The notes under the pieces: generated by a model | What the model was told of the DNA's origin: nothing | The model's input: the letters and a program-made list of their open reading frames with translations, nothing else | Database searches by the model: none | Position numbers and translations under genes: made by a program | Part shown: positions 1 to 7,085 of the stretch, one piece after another | Layout: the number at the start of each line of letters is the position of its first letter | Numbering within the stretch: position 1 is the stretch's first letter | Assembly (NCBI GenBank): GCA_027623815.1 | Contig: JAQBUV010000056.1 | Location: 1 to 16,900, forward strand | Source: Casp-Chloro-G3 sp002816715 | GTDB lineage: Bacteria > Chloroflexota > Dehalococcoidia > Lucifugimonadales > UBA3495 | DNA length: 16,900 nt | Direction: 5' to 3'

Positions 1-68
1 CTACTCTGTAGGCAACTGTCTCAAAACTCCGCCAGACTTGAGTAAAAAGCCCCCAAACCGTAACATAA
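1..68 (+). other. Left flank of the IS; possible upstream piece of the interrupted gene
   Basis: This short flank lies outside the left terminal inverted repeat. On the plus strand the frame beginning at base 2 is open through the flank and would encode about 22 residues ending near KKPPNRN, which is compatible with a secreted protein. The remnant after the IS is read in another frame (codons starting at 1639), so a clean insertion would need a target duplication of 2, 5 or 8 bp to restore one frame. I could not identify such a duplication. The flank is too short to recognise a domain, so it may equally be unrelated DNA. Confidence 0.2.
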
Positions 69-86
69 GAGCGTGTCCCATAGACC
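69..86 (+). repeat. Left terminal inverted repeat of the IS
   Basis: The sequence GAGCGTGTCCCATAGACC pairs with the reverse complement of 1620-1637 (GAGCTTGTCCCACAAACC), with 15 of 18 bases identical. The core TGTCCCA is exact. The match does not extend convincingly further in either direction. Confidence 0.7.
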
Positions 87-166
87 TCGTGCCTGACGTT
101 TGCCCTGCCGACTGTGGCGACACCCCTGTGGTCTTGAAAGCTCCCTTTCGGTCTCTTCTGTCTGAC

Positions 167-1558
167 TCAGTTCCAGCGGGCCTTGGCCCAGCCCCACGGG
201 GCTTGCCCACTACGCCACAGCTTTAGCAAGTTATGGGTGGTCCCGATGAGGACCGCCTCGCTGGCGGCAGCCTTTATCCCACGTCTCATAAACTGTCGAA
301 AGGCCTGCCCCTCCTTTATCTGCCCGAACACCGGCTCAACCAGCACGCCCCGCAACTTGTAGAGCCGCCGCCCTCGCTGGGTCAGGAGCTTGCGCTCCAT
401 CCGCTCCCGGTGGTTCAGCCCTTTGGGAATCCGCCCCCGGGGACATCCCCGTTCCCGTGCCGCCTTCCGTTGTTTCCAGTCTTTCGTGGTCGCGATGAGC
501 AGTTCCGCCCCCTCCAGGCACGTCTCGGCGGTCACGTTGGTTTCGCTCCAATAACCCGCGTCGGCCAGTACCACCCGGGGACGTTCTGCGATGCCCGCGG
601 CCTCCAGGGTGCGCTGAAGGGTCTGGAGCATCGGCGTCAGCTGGTGCTTGTCGTTCTCCTCCTGGGTAACCCCCATGGCCACGATGATCTGGTCCTCGCT
701 CACCACGGCCTGGACGTTGTATCCCTGCACGTAGCCCTGCCGCGTCTTCATGATTCGGCTGGCGGGATCGGTGACGTTGGCCTTGGCTTCCTCCTCAGGA
801 GTCGGTGACACTACCCGCGGCTTCCGCCCCCGCTTCTTCTTGCCGGTGGCCGCTTCCTCCGCCTGTCGCTGCTCCAGCTTCTCCTGGGCAGACTGCGCTG
901 CCTGGGCGGCCTTTTCCTCCAGCCGGGCCTTAGCTTCCAGCAGCCGCTGGAGTCGATGGGTGCGGTTCCCCAGACCCGCAGGCAACTCATCGCCGCGCCG
1001 GTCCTGCCCGTACTGCGCGTCCTCAGCTTCGTCTGCCACCTTGGCCTCAGCCAAGATCTTGCGGACCTCCGCCTCCAGGCTCTGGTACTCCCGGTTGGCA
1101 GCCAGGGCTGCGTTGGCCTCTACTTTCGTTCCGTCCAGCGCCACCACCCCCAGCTGCACCAACCCTGCCTCTCGGCACAACCTGAGCACCTGGACAAAGA
1201 GTCGCTCCAGGGCTGCTTCGTGCTCCGCCCGGAACCGGCAGATGGTCCGGAAGTCGGGCTGCTGGTTGGCCGCCACCACCCGGAAGCCCATGTCGCGCTC
1301 CAGGGCCTGGGCGATCTTCCGGGAGCTACGCACCCCCTGGCAGTAGGCGTAGAGTAGCACGCCCACCATCATCTTCGGATCGTAGGCCGCCGCGCCCCAA
1401 CCATCCTCGCGGTACTGGCGGTAGAACTCCCTCAACTCCATCTGTTCCACCGAATCCACGATGAACCAGGCCAGGTCCCCTTCGGGCAACCACTCCCGCA
1501 CCGACGGCGGCAGCAGATACCCTTGCTCTCGGTCACCAACCAACAGGTTGTACGCCAT
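167..1558 (-). CDS. IS1182-family DDE transposase
   Basis: This 463-residue protein would catalyse cut-and-paste movement of the surrounding IS. The N-terminal part (about residues 15-115) has the DUF772-type transposase domain, including the stretch around FRTICRFR. The catalytic RNase H-like fold follows, with D142 in VVALDGTKVEAN, D333 in VLADAGYWSET and E408 in VLVEPVFGQIKEG; K415 gives the E-x6-K signature seen in IS4/IS1182-type enzymes. A charged, probably coiled insert (about 160-250) with a basic KKKRGRKPR patch separates the first two aspartates. The frame is intact and the triad is present, so the enzyme may be active. The ATG at 1558 is preceded by GAGG at a 9-base spacing. The shadow frames on the plus strand are not genes. 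Confidence 0.93.
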   Translation of the reverse strand: MAYNLLVGDREQGYLLPPSVREWLPEGDLAWFIVDSVEQMELREFYRQYREDGWGAAAYDPKMMVGVLLYAYCQGVRSSRKIAQALERDMGFRVVAANQQPDFRTICRFRAEHEAALERLFVQVLRLCREAGLVQLGVVALDGTKVEANAALAANREYQSLEAEVRKILAEAKVADEAEDAQYGQDRRGDELPAGLGNRTHRLQRLLEAKARLEEKAAQAAQSAQEKLEQRQAEEAATGKKKRGRKPRVVSPTPEEEAKANVTDPASRIMKTRQGYVQGYNVQAVVSEDQIIVAMGVTQEENDKHQLTPMLQTLQRTLEAAGIAERPRVVLADAGYWSETNVTAETCLEGAELLIATTKDWKQRKAARERGCPRGRIPKGLNHRERMERKLLTQRGRRLYKLRGVLVEPVFGQIKEGQAFRQFMRRGIKAAASEAVLIGTTHNLLKLWRSGQAPWGWAKARWN

Positions 1559-1584
1559 CTCCTCGTACCTCGCTCAATGTTTCC

Positions 1585-2382
1585 ATGAGCTTACTGCTTT
1601 ACCTACCCTGCGGGAAGAGGGTTTGTGGGACAAGCTCATTACCTTTGTTTTTCAGCCAAGGTGTACTAGGCGTGTCACCCCTGGTGAACGAGATTCGTTC
1701 CTTGGACGGTTCCATGTGGGACACTCTGGTGCTGACGGTCGACATCCCGGCCGGCAAGGACAACCTGACCGTACAGTTGGTCTCGGATGGTGACGACCCT
1801 GCTTCCCTGAACTGGATCGCCGCTGCCCTTTCAGTGCCTGTGACTCCGGTACCTGCCCTCGCGCGGATAACTGGCGGCGGCTGGAGGGTGACCAGTTCTG
1901 GTGATGTAGACATCCGCTCATCTCAAGGCTTGACTCTGCACTGTGACATAGCCCTGTCCAACAACCTGCAGGTTAACTGGGGTCAGGGCGAAAATTGGCA
2001 CATCAACAAGCTTGTTGACGCGGCCTTCTGTAAAAACAATCTAGCCTTCACTCCCGAGCCGCCGGATTCGGGTATGATTGACACCTATATTGGTCTGGAT
2101 GTTGGCATGCTAAACGGTGATGACGGGTCGGTAGCCTGTTTCATCCTAGAAGACCACGGTGAAACTGCCGGCGACCCGGACGGTCCTGACCAGGCGCTAC
2201 TCCGAATCTGGCAGGTAGGGTTTGATCCGGGCATCACACCAGGCAATTTAAATGATCCAGGGTTTGACTGCTTGGCCAGCCAAGATCCTGCGACAGACCC
2301 AAATACTGCTTTGTGGGTGCCGCTGTCGGACGTGAATGGAAATCTCCAATTCCACCTCGACCAGCCTCACAAAAACAAGTAA
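1585..2382 (+). pseudogene. 5'-truncated surface protein with post-COAP-1-like domain
   Basis: The host-derived reading frame starts at about 1639, just beyond the IS end, and runs to a TAA at 2380-2382. An ATG inside the IS (1585) is in frame and could allow a chimeric 265-residue product, but it has no convincing ribosome site. From about residue 90 the protein reads ITGGGWRV, then a GLTLHCDIALSNN-type stretch, VNWG, WHINKLVDAAFCKNN, and a DTYIGLDVGMLNGDDGS segment followed by a DHGE..GDPD..LLRIW segment. I recognise this as the pattern of post-COAP-1-type domains found in large extracellular bacterial proteins. The preceding part (WDTLVLTVDIPAGKDNLTVQLVS) resembles the beta-rich repeats that usually come before it. 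There is no signal peptide, so secretion is probably lost. It could instead be transcribed from an outward IS promoter, which I cannot show. Confidence 0.6.
1620..1637 (-). repeat. Right terminal inverted repeat of the IS
   Basis: Read on the minus strand this is GAGCTTGTCCCACAAACC, the partner of 69-86. It lies about 62 bp upstream of the transposase start codon and marks the likely junction with the truncated host gene. Confidence 0.7.
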
Positions 2383-2440
2383 CGGCCTTTAGGGGCTGGG
2401 GGCAGGACTAAACTTCAGCCCTAGCCAAGAATTAATAGCA

Positions 2441-2471
2441 AAAGGGCCTCTGGAGAAATCCAGGGGCCTTT
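2441..2471 (+). terminator. Hairpin terminator after the surface-protein remnant
   Basis: AAAGGGCCTCTGG and CCAGGGGCCTTT form a stem of about 12 pairs, with wobble pairs and one bulge, around the loop AGAAAT. The 3' arm ends in TTT followed by CCGTTT, so the U tract is short. A weaker hairpin at 2390-2423 lies just before it. Confidence 0.55.
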
Positions 2472-2616
2472 CCGTTTAACCAGGTCAAGATCAGAGTTTA
2501 TATACCGCTATTCTCAGAAAACACATTGTGAAGTTACGCCGCGATCCCACGGCAATCAAGGTTTACCAAAGCAATCAGATAGAGTATGAATCAACCCCAA
2601 TCCCAGTTGCGCCAAG

Positions 2617-2625
2617 TGCTATAAT
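2617..2625 (+). promoter_or_regulatory. Extended -10 promoter of the class V aminotransferase gene
   Basis: TGCTATAAT is a perfect TGn-TATAAT extended -10 element. No good -35 hexamer lies 17 bases upstream, as is common for extended -10 promoters. Transcription would start near 2632, leaving a leader of about 65 bases. The coding start is decided by AGGAGG at 2687-2692, four bases before the GTG at 2697. Confidence 0.6.
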
Positions 2626-2696
2626 CCCACATATACGCTAGCTAGGGCCAAGCAGGCATCAGTCAGCGGCCCGGCAGACCAGTATCAGGAGGAACC

Positions 2697-3806
2697 GTGA
2701 AACTCCCCAGGCAGAATCTCAGAACCCCCGGCCCAACGCCAATACCCCCCGACATCATGGAAGCGATGAACGAGCCGATGATCAACCATCGCGGCCCGGA
2801 GTTTCTCGACCTGATCACCGACGCGACAGAAAAGCTGAAGCAGGTCTTCATGACCCAGAATGACCTGTTCATCCTCACCGCTTCCGGCACCGGCTCGCTG
2901 GAAGCCGCCCTGGTCAATACCCTTTCGCCGGGGGACAGGGTGCTGGGAGTATCCGCCGGGGCCTTCGGCGACCGCTTCTGCGACATTGCCGACGCTTACT
3001 ACGCCGACCTGAAGCGGGTCAACGTGGAATGGGGCGAACCAATCGACCCGGATTTAATCAGACAGGAACTCAAGGCCGACCCGACCATCAAGGCGGTGAT
3101 GATTACCCACAACGAGACCTCCACCGGGGTAACCCACGACCTGGAGAGCATCGCCAAGGTGGTCAAGGGCGAGTTCGGCAAGCTGATTCTGGTAGACGCG
3201 GTCAGCAGCCTGGGTTGCGTGCCGCTGCCGGTGGACGGCTGGGACTGCGACATGGTGGGCACCGCATCACAGAAGGGCTTCATGATTCCGCCGGGACTGG
3301 CCTTCATCAGCGTGAGCCCCGCCGCCTGGGAAGCGCAGAAAACCTCCAAAATGCCCAAGTTCTACTTCGACCTGGCCGAGGCCAAGCATTACTTGGAGAG
3401 CGGCCAGACCCCCTGGACGCCCAACCTGTCAGCTATTTACGGTCTGAGGCTGGCCCTGCACAAGATGATGGACGAGGGAGTAGAAAACATCTTCGCCCGT
3501 CACAACGCCATCGCCGAGTATACCCGTCAGGCCGTGGTTGATCTGGGCCTGGAACTGTTCTGCACCGACCCGAAACGAACGTCGGACAGCGTAACCGCCA
3601 TCAAAATCCCCGAAAACGTGGACGGTTCCAAGTTGATGTCTCTAATGCGTATGGAAGAGAATGTGGTATTAGCAGGCGGTCAAGGCAAATTATCGGGGCA
3701 TATCTTCCGCATCGGACACCTGGGATGGGTCTGCCAGGAAGACATAGAAGAAGTGATTGAAGCCCTGAAACGAGTCCTGCCCAGGGTAGGGTTCAACGCC
3801 GGATAA
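2697..3806 (+). CDS. Class V aminotransferase (serine-glyoxylate/alanine-glyoxylate type)
   Basis: This 369-residue PLP enzyme probably moves the amino group between serine or alanine and glyoxylate or pyruvate in the cytosol. The N-terminal PGPTPIPPDIMEAM and NHRGPEF segments are typical of the AGXT/SGAT branch, as is TASGTGSLEAAL for phosphate binding. VDAVSSLG contains the aspartate that contacts the pyridine nitrogen. The Schiff-base lysine is K193 in TASQKGFMIPPGLAF. Length and motif order match the family. The start is GTG with a near-ideal ribosome site. Similar proteins are often labelled as the small subunit of soluble hydrogenase, which is a misnomer. The sequence cannot decide between SGAT, serine-pyruvate and phosphoserine use, although a DUF1015 gene close by points to serine metabolism. 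It is followed after 118 bases by a coiled-coil gene with its own possible promoter. Confidence 0.88.
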   Translation: MKLPRQNLRTPGPTPIPPDIMEAMNEPMINHRGPEFLDLITDATEKLKQVFMTQNDLFILTASGTGSLEAALVNTLSPGDRVLGVSAGAFGDRFCDIADAYYADLKRVNVEWGEPIDPDLIRQELKADPTIKAVMITHNETSTGVTHDLESIAKVVKGEFGKLILVDAVSSLGCVPLPVDGWDCDMVGTASQKGFMIPPGLAFISVSPAAWEAQKTSKMPKFYFDLAEAKHYLESGQTPWTPNLSAIYGLRLALHKMMDEGVENIFARHNAIAEYTRQAVVDLGLELFCTDPKRTSDSVTAIKIPENVDGSKLMSLMRMEENVVLAGGQGKLSGHIFRIGHLGWVCQEDIEEVIEALKRVLPRVGFNAG

Positions 3807-3848
3807 ATTTTACGATCAAACCGGCTATGGCCTAAGAGCGTAGTGAAT

Positions 3849-3854
3849 TATAAT
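3849..3854 (+). promoter_or_regulatory. Possible -10 box (TATAAT) of the coiled-coil gene
   Basis: A perfect TATAAT occurs 70 bases before the start at 3925, without a good -35 box. A second candidate with a TGn extension (TGTTAGAGT, 3894-3902) is closer. Either could drive the gene; read-through from the aminotransferase is also possible because I see no terminator between them. Confidence 0.3.
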
Positions 3855-3924
3855 AACTATAACCTTCTGCTGAGAAAACATTCGACAGCCGCATGTTAGA
3901 GTCACCGCTAGCAAGGACTAAATA

Positions 3925-4416
3925 ATGTCACTCTCACAGCTACAACAGACTATGGGCACTATTCGCTTGAGTCTGGCCGAGATTCGCCACAAAGAACAGC
4001 AGCTTGAAGCCATGATCAGTCAGTTTCGCACCCAGTTGCGGCGGCTGCCCCGGCAGGTGGTCTACGGCAACACTACGCTGGACGCCTCAATTTCATCAAT
4101 GGGGGAAATTGAGGAGCGCTTGAACGATACCCTGGCGGCCCAGCGCAGATTGCTAATCATCAAGAAGGCGGCAATGGACGAGTTGGCCGCTCTGGAATCG
4201 GTGAAGCAGGTGGACGAGGCTAAGACCATGCTGTATGACCTGAAATTGCAGATTACAGCTTCCGGCGAAAATGACACTGCTCTAGCCGAAATGCGCCGCC
4301 TAGAGCAGTTTATTGCTGAGCACAGCAAACGGGCCGAGGTGGCAATAACTGAAAGGTATCAGGAACGCGTTGACCCCCCGAAACAGGAGGGCCAGGAATA
4401 CCAACACCAAAAGTAA
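3925..4416 (+). CDS. Small coiled-coil protein of unknown function
   Basis: I do not recognise a family. The 163-residue product is strongly charged and almost entirely helical by composition. Heptad-like hydrophobic spacing is visible at about residues 5-42, 60-105 and 115-143, and the tail from about 148 is polar and proline/glutamine-rich, probably disordered. There is no signal peptide, membrane segment, cysteine pair or enzymatic motif. The ATG is preceded by AAGGA (3913-3917) at a 7-base spacing, so it looks expressed. It lies downstream of the class V aminotransferase and converges on the DUF1015 gene, with a shared hairpin between the two ends. A structural or scaffolding role is possible, but nothing here shows it. 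Confidence 0.75.
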   Translation: MSLSQLQQTMGTIRLSLAEIRHKEQQLEAMISQFRTQLRRLPRQVVYGNTTLDASISSMGEIEERLNDTLAAQRRLLIIKKAAMDELAALESVKQVDEAKTMLYDLKLQITASGENDTALAEMRRLEQFIAEHSKRAEVAITERYQERVDPPKQEGQEYQHQK

Positions 4417-4445
4417 GGGCTGGTTTATCTAGAAAGCCCAGCCCT
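4416..4445. terminator. Shared hairpin between convergent genes
   Basis: AGGGCTGG (4416-4423) pairs perfectly with CCAGCCCT (4438-4445) around a 14-base loop. In the minus direction the stem is followed by TTACTTTT, a fair U tract, so it suits the DUF1015 gene best, whose stop codon overlaps the stem by one base. In the plus direction no U tract follows. Confidence 0.55.
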
Positions 4446-5731
4446 CAGAGAGTCCCCTCCAGTTGATTAATCACCAGACCGGTGGGTAGCTTGGGGTAGA
4501 AGAAAGTGGACTTGGAGGGCAGCCGCTGTCCGCCACCCACAATCGACTCAAAAGCGTCCATTGGGAAGGGCTTCAGCAAGAATGCCAGTTGTTGTTGTCC
4601 CAATTTGACCTGCTCCACCGCCAGATCGTGGTCATGGGTGTAGTTAACGTACTGGTTGATATTCTCTCCCAGCACAGGCCGCAGCACCTTTTCCTCTAGA
4701 ATCCACGCCTCAGACACCGCCAATTCGCCCCACTGCTTCCAATCAACGCTGGGCCGCAACATTAGCAGGTAAGCCTCGTCCTTCTCTGGGCCCAACATCG
4801 CCATCGCGTGACCGTCTTTACCCAGAAATGCCACGTGTTCCAACACCCGCTCCACGCCACCCTCGGCGTCCGGGTTCACCGGCTGAATTTCAAACAACTC
4901 GTCCAGACTGTCCCTGGCGTCGGCCAACTGGCTGGCGGTCAACCCTTGAATAGTCCGGTGGTAGGGCAGCAGCAACAGGCCCGGATCATCGAACTCGACC
5001 AGGGCCATCATCACATAGTTATAGGCCGAATCGGCAGAACTTCCGCTCTTCTGCTCCCGACGATAACGCAACGCCGCCTCATAGCGGTGGTGTCCATCCC
5101 CCAGAAAGACTGGCCGGTCAACGAAAAACCGACCGATCTGCTCCTGTAAGTCGGCAGAAGTCACCTTCCAGAGAGTCACATCGCCGTCGGGAGTGTCCTG
5201 AACGTCCAGCACCGGCGGTTGAGCGATAATCTGATCATAAATAGGCTTGAGCGCGCCCTCGGCATCCCGATACAAAGTCATAATCGGACTGAATTGGGCC
5301 TGGCAGAATTCCAGCAGGGCCACCCGGTCCAACACCGCCGGTTCGCGGGTGAACTCATGGGGCAAGATTATTCGACTATCGTAGTCCTCCACCTGCACGC
5401 CGCAGAACAGGCCCAGCTGGCTCTGTTGCTGACCTCGAAATTGATAAACGTGGCGCATCAGGTAGAAGGAAGGTTCGTGGTCTCGTTGTAGCACGCCTTC
5501 TTCCAACCAATTGCGAAAACGGCCGGCGGCCTGACGATAACCAGCTTCAGGATTGACCGGGTCTGGCTGTTCCCCGCCTTCAAGATGAACCGCGTTATAG
5601 GGGCTTAATTCTTCCAGGGACTTTTTCAAGTCCGGGCCGATCATATCGTAAGGCGGACAGAGAACCGATCCCGCATCTCCCACCACTTCTGCATTGAACC
5701 TACACCCTCGAAAGGGACGAACCACAGTCAT
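4445..5731 (-). CDS. DUF1015 family protein (possible ParB/SerK-like kinase)
   Basis: The 428-residue protein matches the DUF1015 family in length and landmarks: N-terminal RPFRGCRFN and CPPYD (26-29), an HEFT motif (125-128), FLGDGHHRYEAAL (209-221), LPYHRT (255-260), and a C-terminal KSTFFYPKLPTGLVI segment. The biochemical function of the family is not established to my knowledge. The DGHHR motif resembles the DGHHR-type motif of free-serine kinases (SerK/SbnI) in the ParB/sulfiredoxin superfamily, and DUF1015 genes are often found beside serine-metabolism genes; both points are from memory. The nearby class V aminotransferase fits this. The ATG has AAGGAG (5739-5744) seven bases upstream. 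It lies 70 bases downstream of the Fic gene on the same strand, without a clear terminator, so the two may be cotranscribed. Confidence 0.85.
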   Translation of the reverse strand: MTVVRPFRGCRFNAEVVGDAGSVLCPPYDMIGPDLKKSLEELSPYNAVHLEGGEQPDPVNPEAGYRQAAGRFRNWLEEGVLQRDHEPSFYLMRHVYQFRGQQQSQLGLFCGVQVEDYDSRIILPHEFTREPAVLDRVALLEFCQAQFSPIMTLYRDAEGALKPIYDQIIAQPPVLDVQDTPDGDVTLWKVTSADLQEQIGRFFVDRPVFLGDGHHRYEAALRYRREQKSGSSADSAYNYVMMALVEFDDPGLLLLPYHRTIQGLTASQLADARDSLDELFEIQPVNPDAEGGVERVLEHVAFLGKDGHAMAMLGPEKDEAYLLMLRPSVDWKQWGELAVSEAWILEEKVLRPVLGENINQYVNYTHDHDLAVEQVKLGQQQLAFLLKPFPMDAFESIVGGGQRLPSKSTFFYPKLPTGLVINQLEGTL

Positions 5732-5801
5732 ATTAAAACTCCTTGCGGAGATTATAGGGCAGGCGAATAAGAAGAGTCCAGAATTGCTTACTCATCTGGT
5801 A

Positions 5802-6893
5802 TCAGCGGTATTTGTTCTGCTGGAATTTCTTGTTTCCCGGAAAAATTTTGGGATTTGGGCGATAGACACGGGTGCGAGTTTTACCTTCAGCAAGCAATAT
5901 TTCGGCCTCAACTAACTTCGAAAGGTCTCGGGATGCTGTCGCCTGGGACACATCTGTGATTTCAATATAATCTGCACGAGTTATTTGGCCCGTGTAGAGC
6001 GCAAAAGCAACACCATCCCAATGTCTTGGCGCAACATCATTTTCCCTCGCAATCCTTCGTCCTTCATCCATCATCCGGTGCCATTCCACCAATTCCCCAA
6101 CCAACCGCTCTGCTTCAACATTCAGGGCCTGGGTGAAAAATTCCAGCCAGGAGGTAGCATCATACCCAAGAGCAAACCTGGTTCCCAGCGCACGTTCAAT
6201 CGCCGTAAAATAGAAGTCACGGACGCCGAATAAATGCGACTCCAGAGAGATTAGCTTCCTGAACCCATGCAACGACCTCTGCAACACCAGGGTGGACAAC
6301 CCCCGGGCAGTCCGTCCGTTGCCATCCCAGAAGGGATGAATCGCTACAAAATGGATATGAGCGATGCCCGCCTTAAGCACCGGATGAGTTTCATCCTCTT
6401 CCCGCAACCACAGAGCGAAGGAGCGCATCAAATCTGGCACATCCCCCTGGTCGGGCGGGGAAAAGCTGCCCACAGTGTTCTGACCCTTGCGGTACACTCC
6501 GGGAGTTAGGGCCGCTGAAGAACCATGCATGAACTTGCGGTTCAACTCCCGAATCACCAACTCATCGATGGGAATATCCTGCTGGTCGCTGAGATAGTCG
6601 ATAAACTCATACGCTTCCAGAGCATTAACATTGGCCTGTTGGTCCTCAGTGTACTTGCCACTGGAGCTGCGACCAACCAGTTCGCCCACCGCTTTTTCGT
6701 CCAGAGCAGCCCCTTCGATTCGGGTAGTGCCCACGACACGCTTCACTTGTATTTCACGACGCATCCAGGCCTCATGCTTGGGCATGAGCAGCCTATTGTC
6801 GATCAACCATCGCTGACGCTCCAAATCTTTCAGTCTAGAGCTTATTTCTGGGGTTAGAGTAAACTGAGGAGCAAAGATACTATCATTCATCAT
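5802..6893 (-). CDS. Fic family protein, class II, with C-terminal winged helix
   Basis: Fic enzymes usually transfer AMP from ATP to hydroxyl side chains of target proteins. This 363-residue protein carries an intact active-site motif HPFWDGNGRTAR (186-197) with catalytic H186 and the GNGR phosphate-binding loop. An inhibitory motif of the (S/T)xxxE(G/N) type, TTRIEG (56-61, with E60), lies N-terminal to the core, which defines a class II, self-inhibited Fic. The N-terminal region about 1-90 matches the Fic_N-type domain, and residues about 285-345 form a winged helix-turn-helix (DYIEITDVSQATASRDLSKLVE). Targets are unknown. There is no Shine-Dalgarno site before the double ATG at 6893/6890, so translation may be leaderless. 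Palindromes at the start of the gene could bind its own HTH. No antitoxin partner gene is adjacent, as expected for class II. Confidence 0.93.
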   Translation of the reverse strand: MMNDSIFAPQFTLTPEISSRLKDLERQRWLIDNRLLMPKHEAWMRREIQVKRVVGTTRIEGAALDEKAVGELVGRSSSGKYTEDQQANVNALEAYEFIDYLSDQQDIPIDELVIRELNRKFMHGSSAALTPGVYRKGQNTVGSFSPPDQGDVPDLMRSFALWLREEDETHPVLKAGIAHIHFVAIHPFWDGNGRTARGLSTLVLQRSLHGFRKLISLESHLFGVRDFYFTAIERALGTRFALGYDATSWLEFFTQALNVEAERLVGELVEWHRMMDEGRRIARENDVAPRHWDGVAFALYTGQITRADYIEITDVSQATASRDLSKLVEAEILLAEGKTRTRVYRPNPKIFPGNKKFQQNKYR

Positions 6894-6949
6894 AATTTGA
6901 TACTAAATTTAATTTTATATAACTCTTAAAGATAGTATTGATAGTATCA
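6875..6949. repeat. Repeated TGATA-N-TATCA palindromes at the Fic promoter and start
   Basis: A perfect 11-base palindrome, TGATAGTATCA, occurs at 6939-6949. A one-mismatch copy (AGATACTATCA) lies at 6875-6885 inside the first codons of the Fic gene, a half-preserved copy (TGATACTAAAT) at 6898-6908, and a degenerate copy (AGATAGTATTG) at 6930-6940 abutting the perfect one. The stretch is much richer in A+T than its surroundings. The arrangement resembles a multi-site operator across a promoter and start codon, and autoregulation by the Fic protein's own winged helix is the simplest inference. I see no such copies elsewhere in the window. Confidence 0.6.
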
Positions 6950-7022
6950 TACCAATTAAATTAGCTCAACCACCTTTGAGAGGCCCAAATCTGCCGCCTC
7001 ACTTTTAGGCACAACCCCCATA

Positions 7023-7031
7023 TGTTATACT
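7023..7031 (+). promoter_or_regulatory. Extended -10 promoter of argJ
   Basis: TGTTATACT fits TGn-TATAnT with one mismatch in the hexamer. A weak -35 candidate TTTTAG lies 17 bases upstream (7003-7008). Transcription would start near 7038, giving a leader of about 48 bases that includes the ribosome site AGGGGAGA (7071-7078). No ARG-box-like palindrome is evident. Confidence 0.55.
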
Positions 7032-7085
7032 TGCTGCCTGCATTGACCCAGATATAGACCAGATACAGCTAGGGGAGATACTTAA

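Larger units (their letters stand above)
69..1637 (-). mobile_element. IS1182-family-like insertion sequence
   Basis: The element contains one long minus-strand transposase gene (167-1558) bounded by imperfect inverted repeats at 69-86 and 1620-1637 that match at 15 of 18 positions. Its length of about 1.57 kb fits the smaller members of the IS1182 group. Its base composition is visibly richer in G+C than the AT-containing DNA to its right, which fits a recent arrival. No target-site duplication is obvious, so the exact ends may be off by a few bases. About 80 bp between the repeat and the transposase stop are noncoding. The element sits directly against the remaining 3' part of a surface-protein gene. 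Confidence 0.75.
2383..2696. other. Intergenic region between surface-protein remnant and aminotransferase
   Basis: No reading frame of note is present. The left part holds two hairpins (2390-2423 and 2441-2471) that may end transcription of the remnant. The middle is AT-richer, with no repeat I could recognise. The right part holds the extended -10 promoter at 2617-2625 and the ribosome site of the next gene. Confidence 0.6.

Noticed and set aside
38..226. 62-codon plus-strand frame across the left IS end
   Set aside because: It runs through the inverted repeat and noncoding IS DNA; only the part before base 69 could be host coding sequence.
233..1357. Long plus-strand reading frames opposite the transposase (233-808, 750-1346, 956-1357)
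   Set aside because: They are antisense shadows in G+C-rich DNA, have low-complexity Ser/Ala/Pro/Arg-rich products and no ribosome sites.
4445..6893. Fic plus DUF1015 as a new two-gene defence or toxin system
   Set aside because: Fic is self-inhibited class II, DUF1015 has metabolic associations, and the 70-base gap with a separate ribosome site gives no evidence of functional coupling.
6875..6949. CRISPR-like repeat array near the Fic promoter
   Set aside because: The repeats are 11-base palindromes with irregular spacing and no spacers of constant length; an operator cluster fits better.
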